The notes: generated by a model not told the origin, from the sequence alone. A DNA stretch of 64,000 nt from Bacteroidales bacterium (GCA_004555955.1 SFJG01000003.1:5763-69762); one strand, 5' to 3'; counted from the first letter of the stretch, positions 27,164 to 36,515 are shown. Numbers and translations: made by a program.

Positions 27164-27931
27164 TTATTTACCCATAAAAAGGGCGGCTTGCTTGACGCGC
27201 TTGAACAAGTCGGTAGCAAACACGAAGTCGTTGAGCTGCTCGTTGTCAGACCGGAATATTTGGTCTTTGTCGCCCTCCCAACCCTTATAACCTTTGTTGA
27301 TAAACACGATATTTTCGCCGATGCCGAGCACTGAGTTCATATCGTGCGTGTTGATTACGGTCGTAATGTTGTATTCGTGCGTAATATCCCAAAGAAGTTC
27401 ATCAATAAGGATTGACGTACGCGGGTCGAGACCGGAGTTCGGCTCGTCGCAGAACAGGTAGCGAGGATTCAGCGCAATGGCACGAGCAATTGCCACACGT
27501 TTCTGCATACCGCCACTGATTTCCGCCGGGAATTTATTGTCGGCACCCTTCAGGTTTACACGCTCGAGGCAGAACTGAGCACGGTCGCGCATTTCGGCGT
27601 TCGTCATTTTCGAAAACATTTTAAGCGGAAACATTACGTTGCCGAGCACTGTTTCGTTGTCGAACAGCGCCGACCCTTGGAAGAGCATACCGAGTTCGGT
27701 ACGCAAATCTTTTTTCTGCTGCGGCGTCATCTTCAAGAAGTCGCGCCCGTCGTAGAGCACCTCGCCCTGTTCCGGCGTGACCAGCCCGATAATACTCTTG
27801 ACCAACACGGTTTTACCCGAGCCGCTTTGACCGATTATGAGGTTCGTTTTGCCCTTGTAAAACTCTGCGCTTATATTGTGAAGAATCGTTTTTCCGTCGA
27901 ACGATTTTGTAACGTTTTTAACTTCAATCAT
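27164..27931 (-). CDS. mlaF: ABC transporter ATPase of the Mla lipid-transport system
   Basis: A 255-residue ATP-binding subunit. Walker A is GQSGSGKT (about 34-41), the signature is ISGGMQKRVAIARAIAL, and Walker B is YLFCDEPNSGLDP. Length and the SGGMQKR form are typical of MlaF/Ttg2A. With MlaE it drives phospholipid movement between the inner and outer membranes. It follows the permease gene after two bases. No MlaD (MCE) gene follows here: the next gene is convergent ispF, so MlaD must lie elsewhere. Confidence 0.93.
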   Translation of the reverse strand: MIEVKNVTKSFDGKTILHNISAEFYKGKTNLIIGQSGSGKTVLVKSIIGLVTPEQGEVLYDGRDFLKMTPQQKKDLRTELGMLFQGSALFDNETVLGNVMFPLKMFSKMTNAEMRDRAQFCLERVNLKGADNKFPAEISGGMQKRVAIARAIALNPRYLFCDEPNSGLDPRTSILIDELLWDITHEYNITTVINTHDMNSVLGIGENIVFINKGYKGWEGDKDQIFRSDNEQLNDFVFATDLFKRVKQAALFMGK

Positions 27932-27933
27932 AA

Positions 27934-28680
27934 CTATTGCAATAAGAGACGGGTTAACAAAACGTCGAGAAGAAGAATCAGCACGCTACTTGCCACAACG
28001 CTGTTAGTGCTGGCTTTACCGACTTCGAGCGCACCACCTTTGACGTAGTAGCCATAGAAGGAAGCCACGCTGGTTATTATCACCGAGAAAAACAGCGATT
28101 TTATGATGGCATACCATACGTACCATTCAATGAAGTACGACTGAATGCCGAAGATATACGTATTGACAGGCAGCAAGCCGATAAGAGCAACGATATAACC
28201 TCCGAAAAGCCCTGCACACATACTGAAGATGGTCAAAACGGGAATAAACGTCAGCAACGCAGCAATTTTGGGCAGCACGATGAAGTTGCACGAGTTAATG
28301 CCCATAATCTCAAGGGCATCTATTTGCTCGGTGACGCGCATCGTGCCTATTTCCGACGCAATATTCGAACCAACCTTTCCGGCAAGAATCAAACAAAGTA
28401 TCGACGACGAAAACTCGAGCAAGAGGATATCGCGCGTTGCCAGACCTACGGTATAGGCGGGCAACAGCGGGTTGGCAAAATTGATTTGCATCTGGATGGC
28501 ACACACGGCACCTATAAATATCGATATAACCAAAACCAACGGGATTGAGTCGATTCCAAGTTTTGATATTTCCAAAACGTAGCGCCTCAGCGACTCTCTT
28601 AACCGGTCGGGCTTCGTAAACACCTTGCACATAAACAGTGCATAGCGTCCGAACGTTTCCAAACTTGATGTTATAAACAT
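27934..28680 (-). CDS. mlaE: ABC transporter permease of the Mla lipid-transport system
   Basis: A 248-residue inner-membrane MlaE permease. It has an amphipathic N-terminal helix and five to six membrane segments, with the family core IGSNIASEIGTMRVTEQIDALEIMGIN in the form GSNIASEIGTMRVTEQIDA (about 123-140) and the ending seen in MlaE proteins (VVASSVLILLLDVLLTRLLL). It is the first gene of the mlaEF unit, driven by a -7 box TACATTTG on the minus strand (28707-28700). Confidence 0.93.
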   Translation of the reverse strand: MFITSSLETFGRYALFMCKVFTKPDRLRESLRRYVLEISKLGIDSIPLVLVISIFIGAVCAIQMQINFANPLLPAYTVGLATRDILLLEFSSSILCLILAGKVGSNIASEIGTMRVTEQIDALEIMGINSCNFIVLPKIAALLTFIPVLTIFSMCAGLFGGYIVALIGLLPVNTYIFGIQSYFIEWYVWYAIIKSLFFSVIITSVASFYGYYVKGGALEVGKASTNSVVASSVLILLLDVLLTRLLLQ

Positions 28681-28699
28681 AATTTATTCTTTTGCATTG

Positions 28700-28732
28700 C
28701 AAATGTACGAAAATTATATAGATTCCGCCAAA
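28700..28732 (-). promoter_or_regulatory. promoter of mlaEF
   Basis: Minus strand TTTG (28732-28729), 21 bases, TACATTTG (28707-28700), 19 bases before the mlaE ATG. Confidence 0.7.
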
Positions 28733-28890
28733 TCGAGCCCGACAAAGTGAAAACTTTGCCCCTTTAGAACACAAATTTGTACAAAAAATCTATTTCTCGT
28801 AATTATCGCTATTCGTCGATAAAAAACAGTAGTAACACATAAAGAATGTGTTAACAAACAATAAATAATCCAATATAAGGGCAATACAAG

Positions 28891-28921
28891 ATTGCATATT
28901 TGTAAAATAATCTTATCTTTG
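28891..28921 (+). promoter_or_regulatory. promoter of the VTC operon
   Basis: ATTG (28891-28894), 19 bases, TATCTTTG (28914-28921), 31 bases before the ATG at 28953. Confidence 0.65.
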
Positions 28922-28952
28922 TAACAGTGTTATAACAAACTGTATCACATTA

Positions 28953-29735
28953 ATGACCGAAATTCTAAGCCAATACGACCCTATATATCTGGAAGAAATG
29001 AGCGGTATCAAATTGATGAACCGAACAGATACGAAATTTGTGACCAACCGACGGCGACTTGAGCAATTGTTGGAAATGGCACAAACGAACTATCGTGTGC
29101 AAGAAATCGACGGGCGACGAACGGCTACATACTATACGGTGTATTTTGATACAGATGCGCGCGATATGTTTTTGACGCACCATAACGGCATCCTCAACCG
29201 CCAGAAGTTGCGCATCCGTTCGTATGTCGATTCCGGACTTAGTTTTTTGGAAGTCAAAACGAAGAACAATCATCGGCGCACACGCAAGCGCCGCATCTCT
29301 ATCGACGATTTCGACCCCAACCGACCCCGTTACGACATTTCTTTTGCCCCGGGAAGTCCCGACGAATTGCTTTTCGGCGACTTTTTGGGCAACAATCTGC
29401 GTTACAACAAAGCCACAGTGAGCCAACAACTCGAAAACCGTTTCAGCCGGATTACCCTCGTAAACCGCAAAATGACAGAGCGGCTGACCATCGACAGTTC
29501 GCTTGCGTTTCGCAACCTGCGCACGGGCAACACCAAGACGTTGGACGAACTGGTAATAATCGAGCTCAAACGCGACGGACTCACCGAATCGCCTGTCCTC
29601 GAGATGCTTCGACAACTGCGAATACATCCGCTGGGATTCAGCAAATACTGCATGGGCACGGCGATGACCGACCTCGGAATCAAGCAAAATCGCTTTAAAA
29701 GCCGAATCCGTGACATTGAGAAAATATTACGATAA
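28953..29735 (+). CDS. VTC-domain polyphosphate polymerase
   Basis: A 260-residue protein that is a single VTC domain, the tunnel-shaped fold of yeast Vtc4, which makes polyphosphate from ATP. Conserved charged strands are visible: MNRTDTKFV (Lys28), NRQKLRIRSY (Lys85, Arg87, Arg89), FLEVKTK (Glu100, Lys102), and VIIELKRD (Glu204, Lys206), consistent with the basic tunnel and metal site. No SPX or membrane domain is attached. First gene of a four-gene operon; the DUF4956 membrane protein that follows is its usual partner in bacteria. Polymerase activity is inferred from family, not proven here. Confidence 0.88.
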   Translation: MTEILSQYDPIYLEEMSGIKLMNRTDTKFVTNRRRLEQLLEMAQTNYRVQEIDGRRTATYYTVYFDTDARDMFLTHHNGILNRQKLRIRSYVDSGLSFLEVKTKNNHRRTRKRRISIDDFDPNRPRYDISFAPGSPDELLFGDFLGNNLRYNKATVSQQLENRFSRITLVNRKMTERLTIDSSLAFRNLRTGNTKTLDELVIIELKRDGLTESPVLEMLRQLRIHPLGFSKYCMGTAMTDLGIKQNRFKSRIRDIEKILR

Positions 29736-29763
29736 CTAATAATTTTTAGAAAAAGCATTAAAA

Positions 29764-30435
29764 ATGGAAGAATTTTTCAACCTCGTTCCATCCGTTCACT
29801 ACCTGTCGATGCTCGTACGTTTCTGCATAAGCGTGATGTTTGTGTGGATAATAACCGACAAACTATACTACGCAAAGAGCCACCGACGCGACTTCTACTT
29901 CACGTTTATGTTAACGTCGGTAGCAGTGTTTTTCCTCGTATTTTTTATGATTTTCATGCTCGAAGACATGAAAACCAAGACGAGTATCGGCATCGGCATC
30001 GGACTTTTCGGCATTTTCAGCATTATGCGCTATCGCACCGACGCTATGCCGGTTCGCGAAATGACCTACCTGTTTGTCATCATCGCACTGTCGGTCATCA
30101 ACGCCATCGCCGCATCGGCTTCGATAATCGAAATTGTAATCATCAACGGCATCGTGATTGGCGCCATTTGGCTGTGTGAGCGACATCTGAGATTGAAGCC
30201 GGCGAAACTCGTGCAATATGACCGCATCGAACTGATTGTCCCCGAGCGCCGTAGCGAGCTTATCTGCGACCTCGAAAAACGCCTCGGTCTGAAAATCACA
30301 TCAGTCGAAATCGGCGCAATCGATATGCTCCGCGATATGGCTATCGTCAAAGTTTACTACGAAGGCAATACTCAAAGTAGCGAAGACAAGAAACTGAAAC
30401 TTTCGAAAGACGACCTCACAGAAACTCAACAATAA
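29764..30435 (+). CDS. DUF4956 membrane protein, partner of the VTC protein
   Basis: A 223-residue inner-membrane protein with about four hydrophobic segments in residues 15-140 (MLVRFCISVMFVWIITDK; FYFTFMLTSVAVFFLVFFMIFML; a glycine-rich GIGIGLFGIFSIMRYRTDAMPVREMTY; MTYLFVIIALSVINAIAA). A soluble C-terminal domain starts near 155 (RIELIVPERRSELICDLEKRLG) and resembles an ACT/ferredoxin-like fold. SIMRYRT..PVREMTYLF is the DUF4956 signature. The arrangement next to a VTC gene suggests a membrane channel or anchor for the polymer. Molecular function unknown. Confidence 0.88.
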   Translation: MEEFFNLVPSVHYLSMLVRFCISVMFVWIITDKLYYAKSHRRDFYFTFMLTSVAVFFLVFFMIFMLEDMKTKTSIGIGIGLFGIFSIMRYRTDAMPVREMTYLFVIIALSVINAIAASASIIEIVIINGIVIGAIWLCERHLRLKPAKLVQYDRIELIVPERRSELICDLEKRLGLKITSVEIGAIDMLRDMAIVKVYYEGNTQSSEDKKLKLSKDDLTETQQ

Positions 30436-30447
30436 CAACATATAACT

Positions 30448-31200
30448 ATGAAACTGACAAAACGCCTCGCCGTGGCATGCCTCGTTGTAACAGCACTTGC
30501 ACCGACCGTGCAAGCCGTCGACAACGACTTTGGTATGTGGTATTCGATATCGGCGGAGAAAAAGATAACAAAGAAATGGAGTGCGGAAATTGAAGCGGAA
30601 ATGCGCACACGCAACGACGCACGCACCTGGGACCGTTGGAGCGCCGGAGTGTCGGCAAAATACAAACTGACGCGCTGGCTCAATGCCGAAGCGGCATACG
30701 TGTTTCTCAACGACAACAACCCGGAGAAAATCAGTTATCACGCCAACGGCGACTACAACAATTGGCGGCCGTCATATTGGGGCACGCGCCATCGATTCAA
30801 CGTGTCGCTGACCGGAAAAGTAGGCTTCGGAGGCTTCGAAGTGTCGCTGCGCGAACGCTGGCAGTACACCTACCGCCCGGAAGCGACCACCGAGCGCTAC
30901 GACTTCGACAACAGCCTGTGGGAAGACGTTGACGTACGCGGCAAAGGCTCCAACGTGCTACGCTCCCGCCTGCAAGTGGAATACAACATTCCAAAGAGCA
31001 AAGTAGACCCGTTTGCTTCCGTCGAACTGTTCAATGCCTGGCACATTGATAAAGTGAGATACGTCATTGGTGCGGAATGGAAAATCCGCAAAAAGCACGT
31101 AATCGGTGCGGAATATATTTACCAAACCATCAACGGCGACGATGACGATAACGACCCCAACAGCAACATCCTGAGCCTAAGTTATAAATTCAAATTCTAA
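30448..31200 (+). CDS. DUF2490 outer-membrane barrel protein
   Basis: A 250-residue protein with a signal peptide (1-22, ending VQA). Alternating amphipathic strands follow (FGMWYSISAEKKITKKWSAEIEAEMRT; WRPSYWGTRHRFNVSLTGK; NVLRSRLQVEYNIPKSKVDPFASVELFN), ending in an aromatic C-terminal strand (LSLSYKFKF), typical of an outer-membrane beta-barrel. The pattern W-S..R.N.....R.W.R fits DUF2490. It sits 12 bases after the DUF4956 gene and seven bases before the carbohydrate-binding lipoprotein. A role as export pore or surface partner of the operon is inference. Confidence 0.85.
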   Translation: MKLTKRLAVACLVVTALAPTVQAVDNDFGMWYSISAEKKITKKWSAEIEAEMRTRNDARTWDRWSAGVSAKYKLTRWLNAEAAYVFLNDNNPEKISYHANGDYNNWRPSYWGTRHRFNVSLTGKVGFGGFEVSLRERWQYTYRPEATTERYDFDNSLWEDVDVRGKGSNVLRSRLQVEYNIPKSKVDPFASVELFNAWHIDKVRYVIGAEWKIRKKHVIGAEYIYQTINGDDDDNDPNSNILSLSYKFKF

Positions 31201-31206
31201 CCGACA

Positions 31207-32400
31207 ATGAAACCATCATTTCGCAACATATACGCCGTTGCTGCAGTGCTCAGCCTTACTGCGTGCGTCAACGACGATACCGACTTCGGCGACGTTATTA
31301 TCGACAGCCAATTCGAGCCGGTGTCAATAGCCTTCAGCAACGAACCTGCTGCCGACGCAGAAGAAACTATTCCCGCGGGCGACAACGACTACGTCGAAAA
31401 CAACACTTTCGCCTACACAGTAACCATCACCTACAGCAACGACGGAGCACAACTCACAGGCGCCACATCGGCTGTAACGGCGACAGTCGACGGCGCTCAC
31501 GTTACGGTGCGTTCAGTCGGCAGAAGTGTTCACTACATCGTTCGCGGAGAGTCGAACAACGGCTCGCTGAAAATTTACAACACCAATAAATTCCAACTCA
31601 CGCTCGACGGCGTTACGCTCCACAATCCAAACGGAGCAGCCATCAACAACCAATGCGGAAAGTCGCTCTACTTGGTGCTTGCCGAGGGTAGCAACAACAC
31701 CCTCTCGTGCGGCGCATCGGCACAAACCATCGTTGGCGAAGACCTTAAAGGCGCCGTGTTCAGCGAAGGTCAAATCATCCTCAGCGGTAGTGGCATGCTT
31801 ACCGTCGAATCGAACTACCGCAACGGCATCGCCACCGACGACTACCTGATTGTTCGTCCCGGAAATATTGTCAATGTCCGCAGTACGGCAGGAAATGCCA
31901 TCAAAGCCAACGACGGCGTAGAAATCCGCGGTAGTGCGCTCAACCTCTACACCAACGCCGCCGGCAGCAAAGGCATAAACAGCGAATCCGACATCACCGT
32001 ATCCGGAGGACGCACCACAGTGGTTGTCGACAGCGACTACCTCATCAACGAGGTCGACACGACAAGTAGCGCGGCTATCAAGTGCGACAGCACGACCTAC
32101 ATTCGTGGCGGACGTGTCCTGCTGAAAAGCAATGGCAAAGGTTGTCGCGGCATCAATTCCGACTTCGGCATTAACATCAGCGGCGGAGAGCTCAAGGTAG
32201 TGACAACCGGCATAGCCGAAGTGTCGACACCTTATGCCCTGAAAAGCGACTGCGACATCAACGTCACCGGAGGTAGCGTCTATCTCTACAGCAGTCATGG
32301 CGCAGTGACAAAAGTTGCTGAAGGTTACAATTTTATCTACTCTCCGGGCTGGAAATCCAAGACCGAGCGAGGGCGGTGGTTCTTCGAAATCGATTATTGA
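31207..32400 (+). CDS. Cthe_2159-type carbohydrate-binding lipoprotein
   Basis: A 397-residue lipoprotein with lipobox LTAC (Cys about 19). Residues 60-390 are right-handed beta-helix coils with the Cthe_2159 (DUF4353) pattern: VTIDGVTLHNPNGAAINNQCGKSLYLVL-like rung, GIATDDYLIVRPG, GNAIKANDGVEIRG, GSKGINSESDITVSGGRTTV, GCRGINSDFGINISGGELKV and YALKSDCDINVTGGSVYLYS. The founding member from Clostridium thermocellum binds acidic sugars/cellulose with calcium. Such genes cluster with VTC, DUF4956 and often CotH kinase; CotH is absent here. Likely on the outer membrane. Convergent with the next gene (7-base gap). Confidence 0.85.
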   Translation: MKPSFRNIYAVAAVLSLTACVNDDTDFGDVIIDSQFEPVSIAFSNEPAADAEETIPAGDNDYVENNTFAYTVTITYSNDGAQLTGATSAVTATVDGAHVTVRSVGRSVHYIVRGESNNGSLKIYNTNKFQLTLDGVTLHNPNGAAINNQCGKSLYLVLAEGSNNTLSCGASAQTIVGEDLKGAVFSEGQIILSGSGMLTVESNYRNGIATDDYLIVRPGNIVNVRSTAGNAIKANDGVEIRGSALNLYTNAAGSKGINSESDITVSGGRTTVVVDSDYLINEVDTTSSAAIKCDSTTYIRGGRVLLKSNGKGCRGINSDFGINISGGELKVVTTGIAEVSTPYALKSDCDINVTGGSVYLYSSHGAVTKVAEGYNFIYSPGWKSKTERGRWFFEIDY

Positions 32401-32406
32401 CGATAA

Positions 32407-33228
32407 CTATTTCGGACGTTTGCGGAAGAAATGCTTAAGGCTTTCGCTATCGGCACCGAGGCGTATCGCTTCGGTGGCAAAACGCTCTGCATCGTCGTAG
32501 CGATACTGACGGTCGGCAAGCGAAGCCTTCAGAACGTATAGGTCGGGATTGGCAGGGTCGAGTTTCTGAGCCTCCACCAAATCGGCTGACGCTTCGGGAA
32601 ATTGGTCTGTGGCAAGGTAACACTCGGCGCGACTCAGATAGTTCGACTGACGGTTTTCGTGTATGATAACCTCCGAGTACAGAGCTATAGCGTTGGGAAA
32701 GTCGCCGCGAATCTTATAGAGCAGAGCCACACCGCGCTTGGCATCGAGATTGTTCTTGTCGGCAGTCAGCACTGCCTCGAAGTCGGTTTGCGCTTGCTCG
32801 AACTTGCCGAAACCCAAAGCCAACATACCGTGGAAATATTTTGCGTCGAGGTCGGAAGCATCGAGGCGCATAATGCGTTCGAAATCGTCGTAGGCACGGA
32901 TTGTGCTGTCCATATCGATGTAAAGCAACGCTCGGTTGCGAATTATCGTAACGGCATTGGGCGTAATTGCCAGCGCATTGTTGTAGTCGGCGAGCGCATC
33001 GTCGAGACGTCCCATATTGCGATGAACAGTGCCTAAATTCGAGAGGAGAATAAAGTTTGTCGGCTCGCCGGGACGCTGTTTAAGAGCAGTAAGAAGCATA
33101 CGCTCCGACATTTCCCAGTTCTGTTTTTCCACATAACGGTCGATGGAGTCGATGCAGTTTTCGTAACGCTGAGCCCAAGACGCAAGGGCAAGAAGCGCAA
33201 GTATGGCGGTGTAGAGTAATCGTTGCAT
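32407..33228 (-). CDS. exported TPR-repeat protein
   Basis: A 273-residue periplasmic protein. I chose the ATG at 33228, giving a clean signal peptide (MQRLLYTAILALLALASWAQ). The frame stays open to 33285, but that part holds the promoter. TPR units run from about 25 to 260 (NMGRLDDALADYNNALAITPN; RAYDDFERIMRLDASDLDAKYFHG; KFEQAQTDFEAVLTADKNN; DFPNAIALYSEVI; QFPEASADLVEAQKLDPANPD; YDDAERFATEAIRLG). No enzyme motif. Probably a scaffold or lipoprotein-independent periplasmic adaptor; partner unknown. Confidence 0.8.
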   Translation of the reverse strand: MQRLLYTAILALLALASWAQRYENCIDSIDRYVEKQNWEMSERMLLTALKQRPGEPTNFILLSNLGTVHRNMGRLDDALADYNNALAITPNAVTIIRNRALLYIDMDSTIRAYDDFERIMRLDASDLDAKYFHGMLALGFGKFEQAQTDFEAVLTADKNNLDAKRGVALLYKIRGDFPNAIALYSEVIIHENRQSNYLSRAECYLATDQFPEASADLVEAQKLDPANPDLYVLKASLADRQYRYDDAERFATEAIRLGADSESLKHFFRKRPK

Positions 33229-33242
33229 AGAAGTATTTTCGG

Positions 33243-33250
33243 CAAAAATA
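33243..33250 (-). promoter_or_regulatory. -7 box of the TPR gene
   Basis: TATTTTTG on the minus strand (33250-33243), 14 bases before the ATG at 33228. The implied leader is about ten bases, and the box decides the start choice. Confidence 0.55.
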
Positions 33251-33335
33251 TAGCAAAATTTCGAGTAAACGAACAAATACAACACTTCTTAGCATTCTTT
33301 TGGCGTCGTTAGTTCCGGGAATGACGAAATTTGCG

Positions 33336-33343
33336 TAATTTTG
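33336..33343 (+). promoter_or_regulatory. -7 box of mscS
   Basis: TAATTTTG at 33336-33343, 22 bases before the ATG at 33366. No good TTTG partner. Confidence 0.5.
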
Positions 33344-33365
33344 TAGCCGAAAAACGAGTGGCAAC

Positions 33366-34475
33366 ATGAATCTACTACAAATACTATTAAGCGCGGCACA
33401 AACAACAGAAGATGTAGCAAAAAAAGCGTCTGAAGATGCCGAAAAATTGTCGTCATGGACAGACCAATTCGCCGGACTTCCTATTGACAAAGTCATCGAG
33501 AAACTCGTGACGGGAGCCGTCGACTTTGCTCTTAAACTTTTGGCGGCAATCGTGGTGTTCTACGTTGGTAAATTCATCATCAACCGAATCCACAAAAGCG
33601 TAAGAGCACTGATGTTACGTCGACAAGTCGAGCAATCGCTTGCCACGTTTATCCTTTCCGTGCTCAAGGTCGTGTTGCTCTTCCTGCTCATAATCATCGT
33701 CATTTCGATACTTGGCATCGAGACAAGTTCGTTCATCGCACTGTTTGCATCGGCAGGTGTTGCAATCGGTATGGCACTGAGCGGCACGTTGCAAAACTTT
33801 GCCGGCGGCGTGTTGATTCTGCTACTCAAGCCCTACAAGGTCGGCGACTTCATCGAGGCACAAGGATTTACGGGAACTGTCAAAGAAATACAAATCTTCA
33901 ACACAATCATCAATACCCCCGACAATAAGTCGATTTACATCCCCAACGGGGGACTGTCGACCGGGTCAATCAATAACTATAGCCGTGAAGACTATCGCCG
34001 AGTCGATTGGACAGTAGGCATATCCTACGGCGACGACTACGACGTGGCGAAGCAAACCATTCTGGCAATCATCGCAGCCGACGACCGAATCGTCAAGGGA
34101 AGTATGCTTGCCGACAAGCAACAACGTCGCGCCGCAGACGCGCTTCAGCAAACCGAAGACCCGACCGAGCAACAAGAGGAAAAGCCCCGCCGCTCCCTGT
34201 TCGGATTCCTCAGCCGTAAGCATCGCGAATATCGCAAAAAGATGGGACAACGCCTCGCCAACAACATACCGCATGTCGACATCGATTGCACCCCGTTTGT
34301 GGCACTCCAAAGCCTAAGCGACAGCAGCGTCGACATTACCGTCAGAGCATGGGTTCCCACAGAATTCTACTGGCCGGTCTACTTCGACGTCAACGAACGC
34401 ATCTACAAAGAACTGCCGAAAGCGGGCATTTCATTCCCATTCCCGCAGATGGATGTACACATACAGAAAAACTGA
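33366..34475 (+). CDS. mscS: MscS-type mechanosensitive channel with C-terminal insert
   Basis: A 369-residue inner-membrane channel that opens under membrane tension to release osmolytes. Membrane helices lie near 55-75, 95-120 and 125-155. The pore helix TM3 shows the Gly/Ala-rich SAGVAIGMALSGTLQNFAGGVLILLLKPYKVGDFI. The beta domain follows (GFTGTVKEIQIFNT, PNGGLSTGSINNYSRE). Residues about 244-298 are an extra Gln/Arg/Lys-rich insert (QQRRAADALQQTEDPTEQQ and FLSRKHREYRKKMG) inside the alpha/beta cytosolic vestibule, not seen in E. coli MscS. The end (FPFPQMDVHI) is canonical. Own promoter and terminator. Confidence 0.93.
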   Translation: MNLLQILLSAAQTTEDVAKKASEDAEKLSSWTDQFAGLPIDKVIEKLVTGAVDFALKLLAAIVVFYVGKFIINRIHKSVRALMLRRQVEQSLATFILSVLKVVLLFLLIIIVISILGIETSSFIALFASAGVAIGMALSGTLQNFAGGVLILLLKPYKVGDFIEAQGFTGTVKEIQIFNTIINTPDNKSIYIPNGGLSTGSINNYSREDYRRVDWTVGISYGDDYDVAKQTILAIIAADDRIVKGSMLADKQQRRAADALQQTEDPTEQQEEKPRRSLFGFLSRKHREYRKKMGQRLANNIPHVDIDCTPFVALQSLSDSSVDITVRAWVPTEFYWPVYFDVNERIYKELPKAGISFPFPQMDVHIQKN

Positions 34476-34478
34476 CCA

Positions 34479-34511
34479 AAAACGGTTCGATTTCACTCGA
34501 ACCGTTTTTTT
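34479..34511 (+). terminator. terminator of mscS
   Basis: AAAACGGTTCGA (34479-34490) pairs with TCGAACCGTTTT (34497-34508), followed by further T. Confidence 0.9.
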
Positions 34512-34569
34512 AATATTATTTAATAACAAAAATATGAGGTAACAAGAGTGTTATCACAAAAACAATCCT

Positions 34570-34766
34570 TATATTTGCGTATAAGAATAAAAACGCACCG
34601 ACGCAAGCGATTCTCCTAAGAGAAAAACGCAGGCAAACAGCGCGGCAGCGACCACTATATAACCGCTGTAATTCATTGACTGACAGCGGACACCGTTGAC
34701 TATACGGTTTTGACAGACTAACCGCCTTAAGCGGTCGAAGACTTGATAAAAATAAAAACAACATAA
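34570..34766 (+). promoter_or_regulatory. recJ promoter and structured 5' leader
   Basis: The -7 box TATATTTG lies at 34570-34577. The leader of about 185 bases holds three consecutive small hairpins: CCGCTGT/ACAGCGG (34663-34669 with 34683-34689), ACCGT/ACGGT (34692-34696 with 34704-34708) and ACCGC/GCGGT (34721-34725 with 34731-34735). No known riboswitch is recognised. Confidence 0.5.
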
Positions 34767-36515
34767 ATGATAAGTAAATGGAATTACTTACCCCTTACAA
34801 CCGAAGAACAAGAATTAGAGATTGCGTTGGCAAAAAAGTTTGCCAACAGTCCTGCGATAGCTGAGCTATTGGTTCAGCGAGGCATCACGACTGTTGAGCA
34901 AGCTGAACACTTTTTCAATCCTTCTCTATCCGACCTGCACGACCCGTTTTTGATGCAGGATATGGATAAGGCTGTAGACAGGCTAAACCGAGCCATGGGG
35001 TCTAAAGAGAAGATATTGGTATACGGCGACTACGACGTTGACGGCACAACGGCAGTGGCTTTGGTATACAAATATCTGCGAAACTACTACTCCCACGTGG
35101 AGTACTACATTCCGACGCGCGACGAAGAAGGCTATGGCATCTCGATAAAGAGCATAGACCACGCCGTCGAAATGGGTATAAAACTGATAATTGTGCTCGA
35201 TTGTGGCATCAAAGCAATCGACGAAATCGCCTATGCCGGCCGTCACGGCATAGATTTCATCATTTGCGACCACCACGTACCCGACGCCATCCTACCCGAT
35301 GCGTGCGCCATCCTCAACCCGAAGTTGGAGGGCAACACCTACCCCTACCCGCACCTTTCCGGCTGCGGTGTGGGTTTTAAGTTTATGCAAGCCTTTGCGC
35401 AAAGCAACGGGCTCGACGGTCGTCACGACCTCTACAACCTGCTCGATTTGGTCGCTGTCAGCATCGCCGCCGACATCGTGCCTATGACCGGCGAAAACCG
35501 CGTGATGACTCATTTTGGGCTAAAACGGCTAAACACCAATCCCAACACCGGGCTGAAAGGCATCATCAAGATTTGCGGACTCAACAACCGCGAGATTACC
35601 ATCAGCGACGTAATCTTCAAAATCGGGCCGCGAATCAACGCCTCAGGCCGTATGCAGTCGGGAATGGAAGCCGTTGAACTTCTTACCGCCAAAGACTTTG
35701 CCGATGCCTACGCCAAGAGCAAAAATATCGACCAGTACAACCGCGACCGCAAAGAACTCGACAAGCGCATTACCGAAGAGGCTAACAAGATTCTTGAAGA
35801 GCGCGGCGACGTTGATTCGAGCAACAAGACAATTGTTATCTACAACAAAAACTGGCATAAAGGCATCATCGGCATCGTTGCTTCGCGACTTACCGAACTC
35901 TACTACAAGCCGGCTGTCGTGCTTACGCTCTCGAACGGACTCGCCACCGGCTCGTCGCGCTCGGTGCAAGGCTACGACATCTATCAAGCCATCGAAGCCA
36001 CTCGCGACCTGCTCGAAAACTTCGGCGGACACACCTATGCCGTCGGACTTTCGATGAAAGAGGAAAACATTGCCGAATTTACACGCCGATTTGAGGATTA
36101 TGTGGCGAAAACAATCACGCCAAACCAATTGACTCCCCAAATCGACATCGACACATACATGAAATTCGAAGAAATTACTCCCGAATTTCTGGCTTGCTTG
36201 CACAAGTTCACCCCGTTCGGTCCCGGCAACCAAAAGCCGATATTCTGCACTCGCAACGTTATGGACTTCGGCACCAGCAAACTCGTGGGCAAAAACCTCG
36301 AGCACATCAAACTCGAACTCGTCGACAACTCTTCGGGGACGGTTATCAACGGCATTGCGTTCAATATGAAGCAATATTTCGACTACATTAAGTCGGGCAA
36401 AGCCTTCGACATCTGCTACACTATCGAAGAGAACAAACACCCAAACAACACGAGCCAGTATCAGTTGTTTGTCAAAGAAATACGCACCGACTCGAAACCA
36501 CACCAGGATGTCTGA
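34767..36515 (+). CDS. recJ: single-stranded-DNA exonuclease RecJ
   Basis: A 582-residue 5'-3' ssDNA exonuclease used in recombination and mismatch repair. DHH-domain motifs are present in order: [12 protein letters not shown] (about 87-98), VLDCGI, CDHHVP (about 170-175), SGCGVGFKF and [10 protein letters not shown]. The DHHA1 domain shows [10 protein letters not shown] and [16 protein letters not shown]...[10 protein letters not shown]. The C-terminal OB-type domain is near 440-575. Mn2+/Mg2+ is bound by the Asp/His clusters. It overlaps recQ by eight bases, so the nuclease and helicase are made together. Confidence 0.97.
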   Translation: MISKWNYLPLTTEEQELEIALAKKFANSPAIAELLVQRGITTVEQAEHFFNPSLSDLHDPFLMQDMDKAVDRLNRAMGSKEKILVYGDYDVDGTTAVALVYKYLRNYYSHVEYYIPTRDEEGYGISIKSIDHAVEMGIKLIIVLDCGIKAIDEIAYAGRHGIDFIICDHHVPDAILPDACAILNPKLEGNTYPYPHLSGCGVGFKFMQAFAQSNGLDGRHDLYNLLDLVAVSIAADIVPMTGENRVMTHFGLKRLNTNPNTGLKGIIKICGLNNREITISDVIFKIGPRINASGRMQSGMEAVELLTAKDFADAYAKSKNIDQYNRDRKELDKRITEEANKILEERGDVDSSNKTIVIYNKNWHKGIIGIVASRLTELYYKPAVVLTLSNGLATGSSRSVQGYDIYQAIEATRDLLENFGGHTYAVGLSMKEENIAEFTRRFEDYVAKTITPNQLTPQIDIDTYMKFEEITPEFLACLHKFTPFGPGNQKPIFCTRNVMDFGTSKLVGKNLEHIKLELVDNSSGTVINGIAFNMKQYFDYIKSGKAFDICYTIEENKHPNNTSQYQLFVKEIRTDSKPHQDV

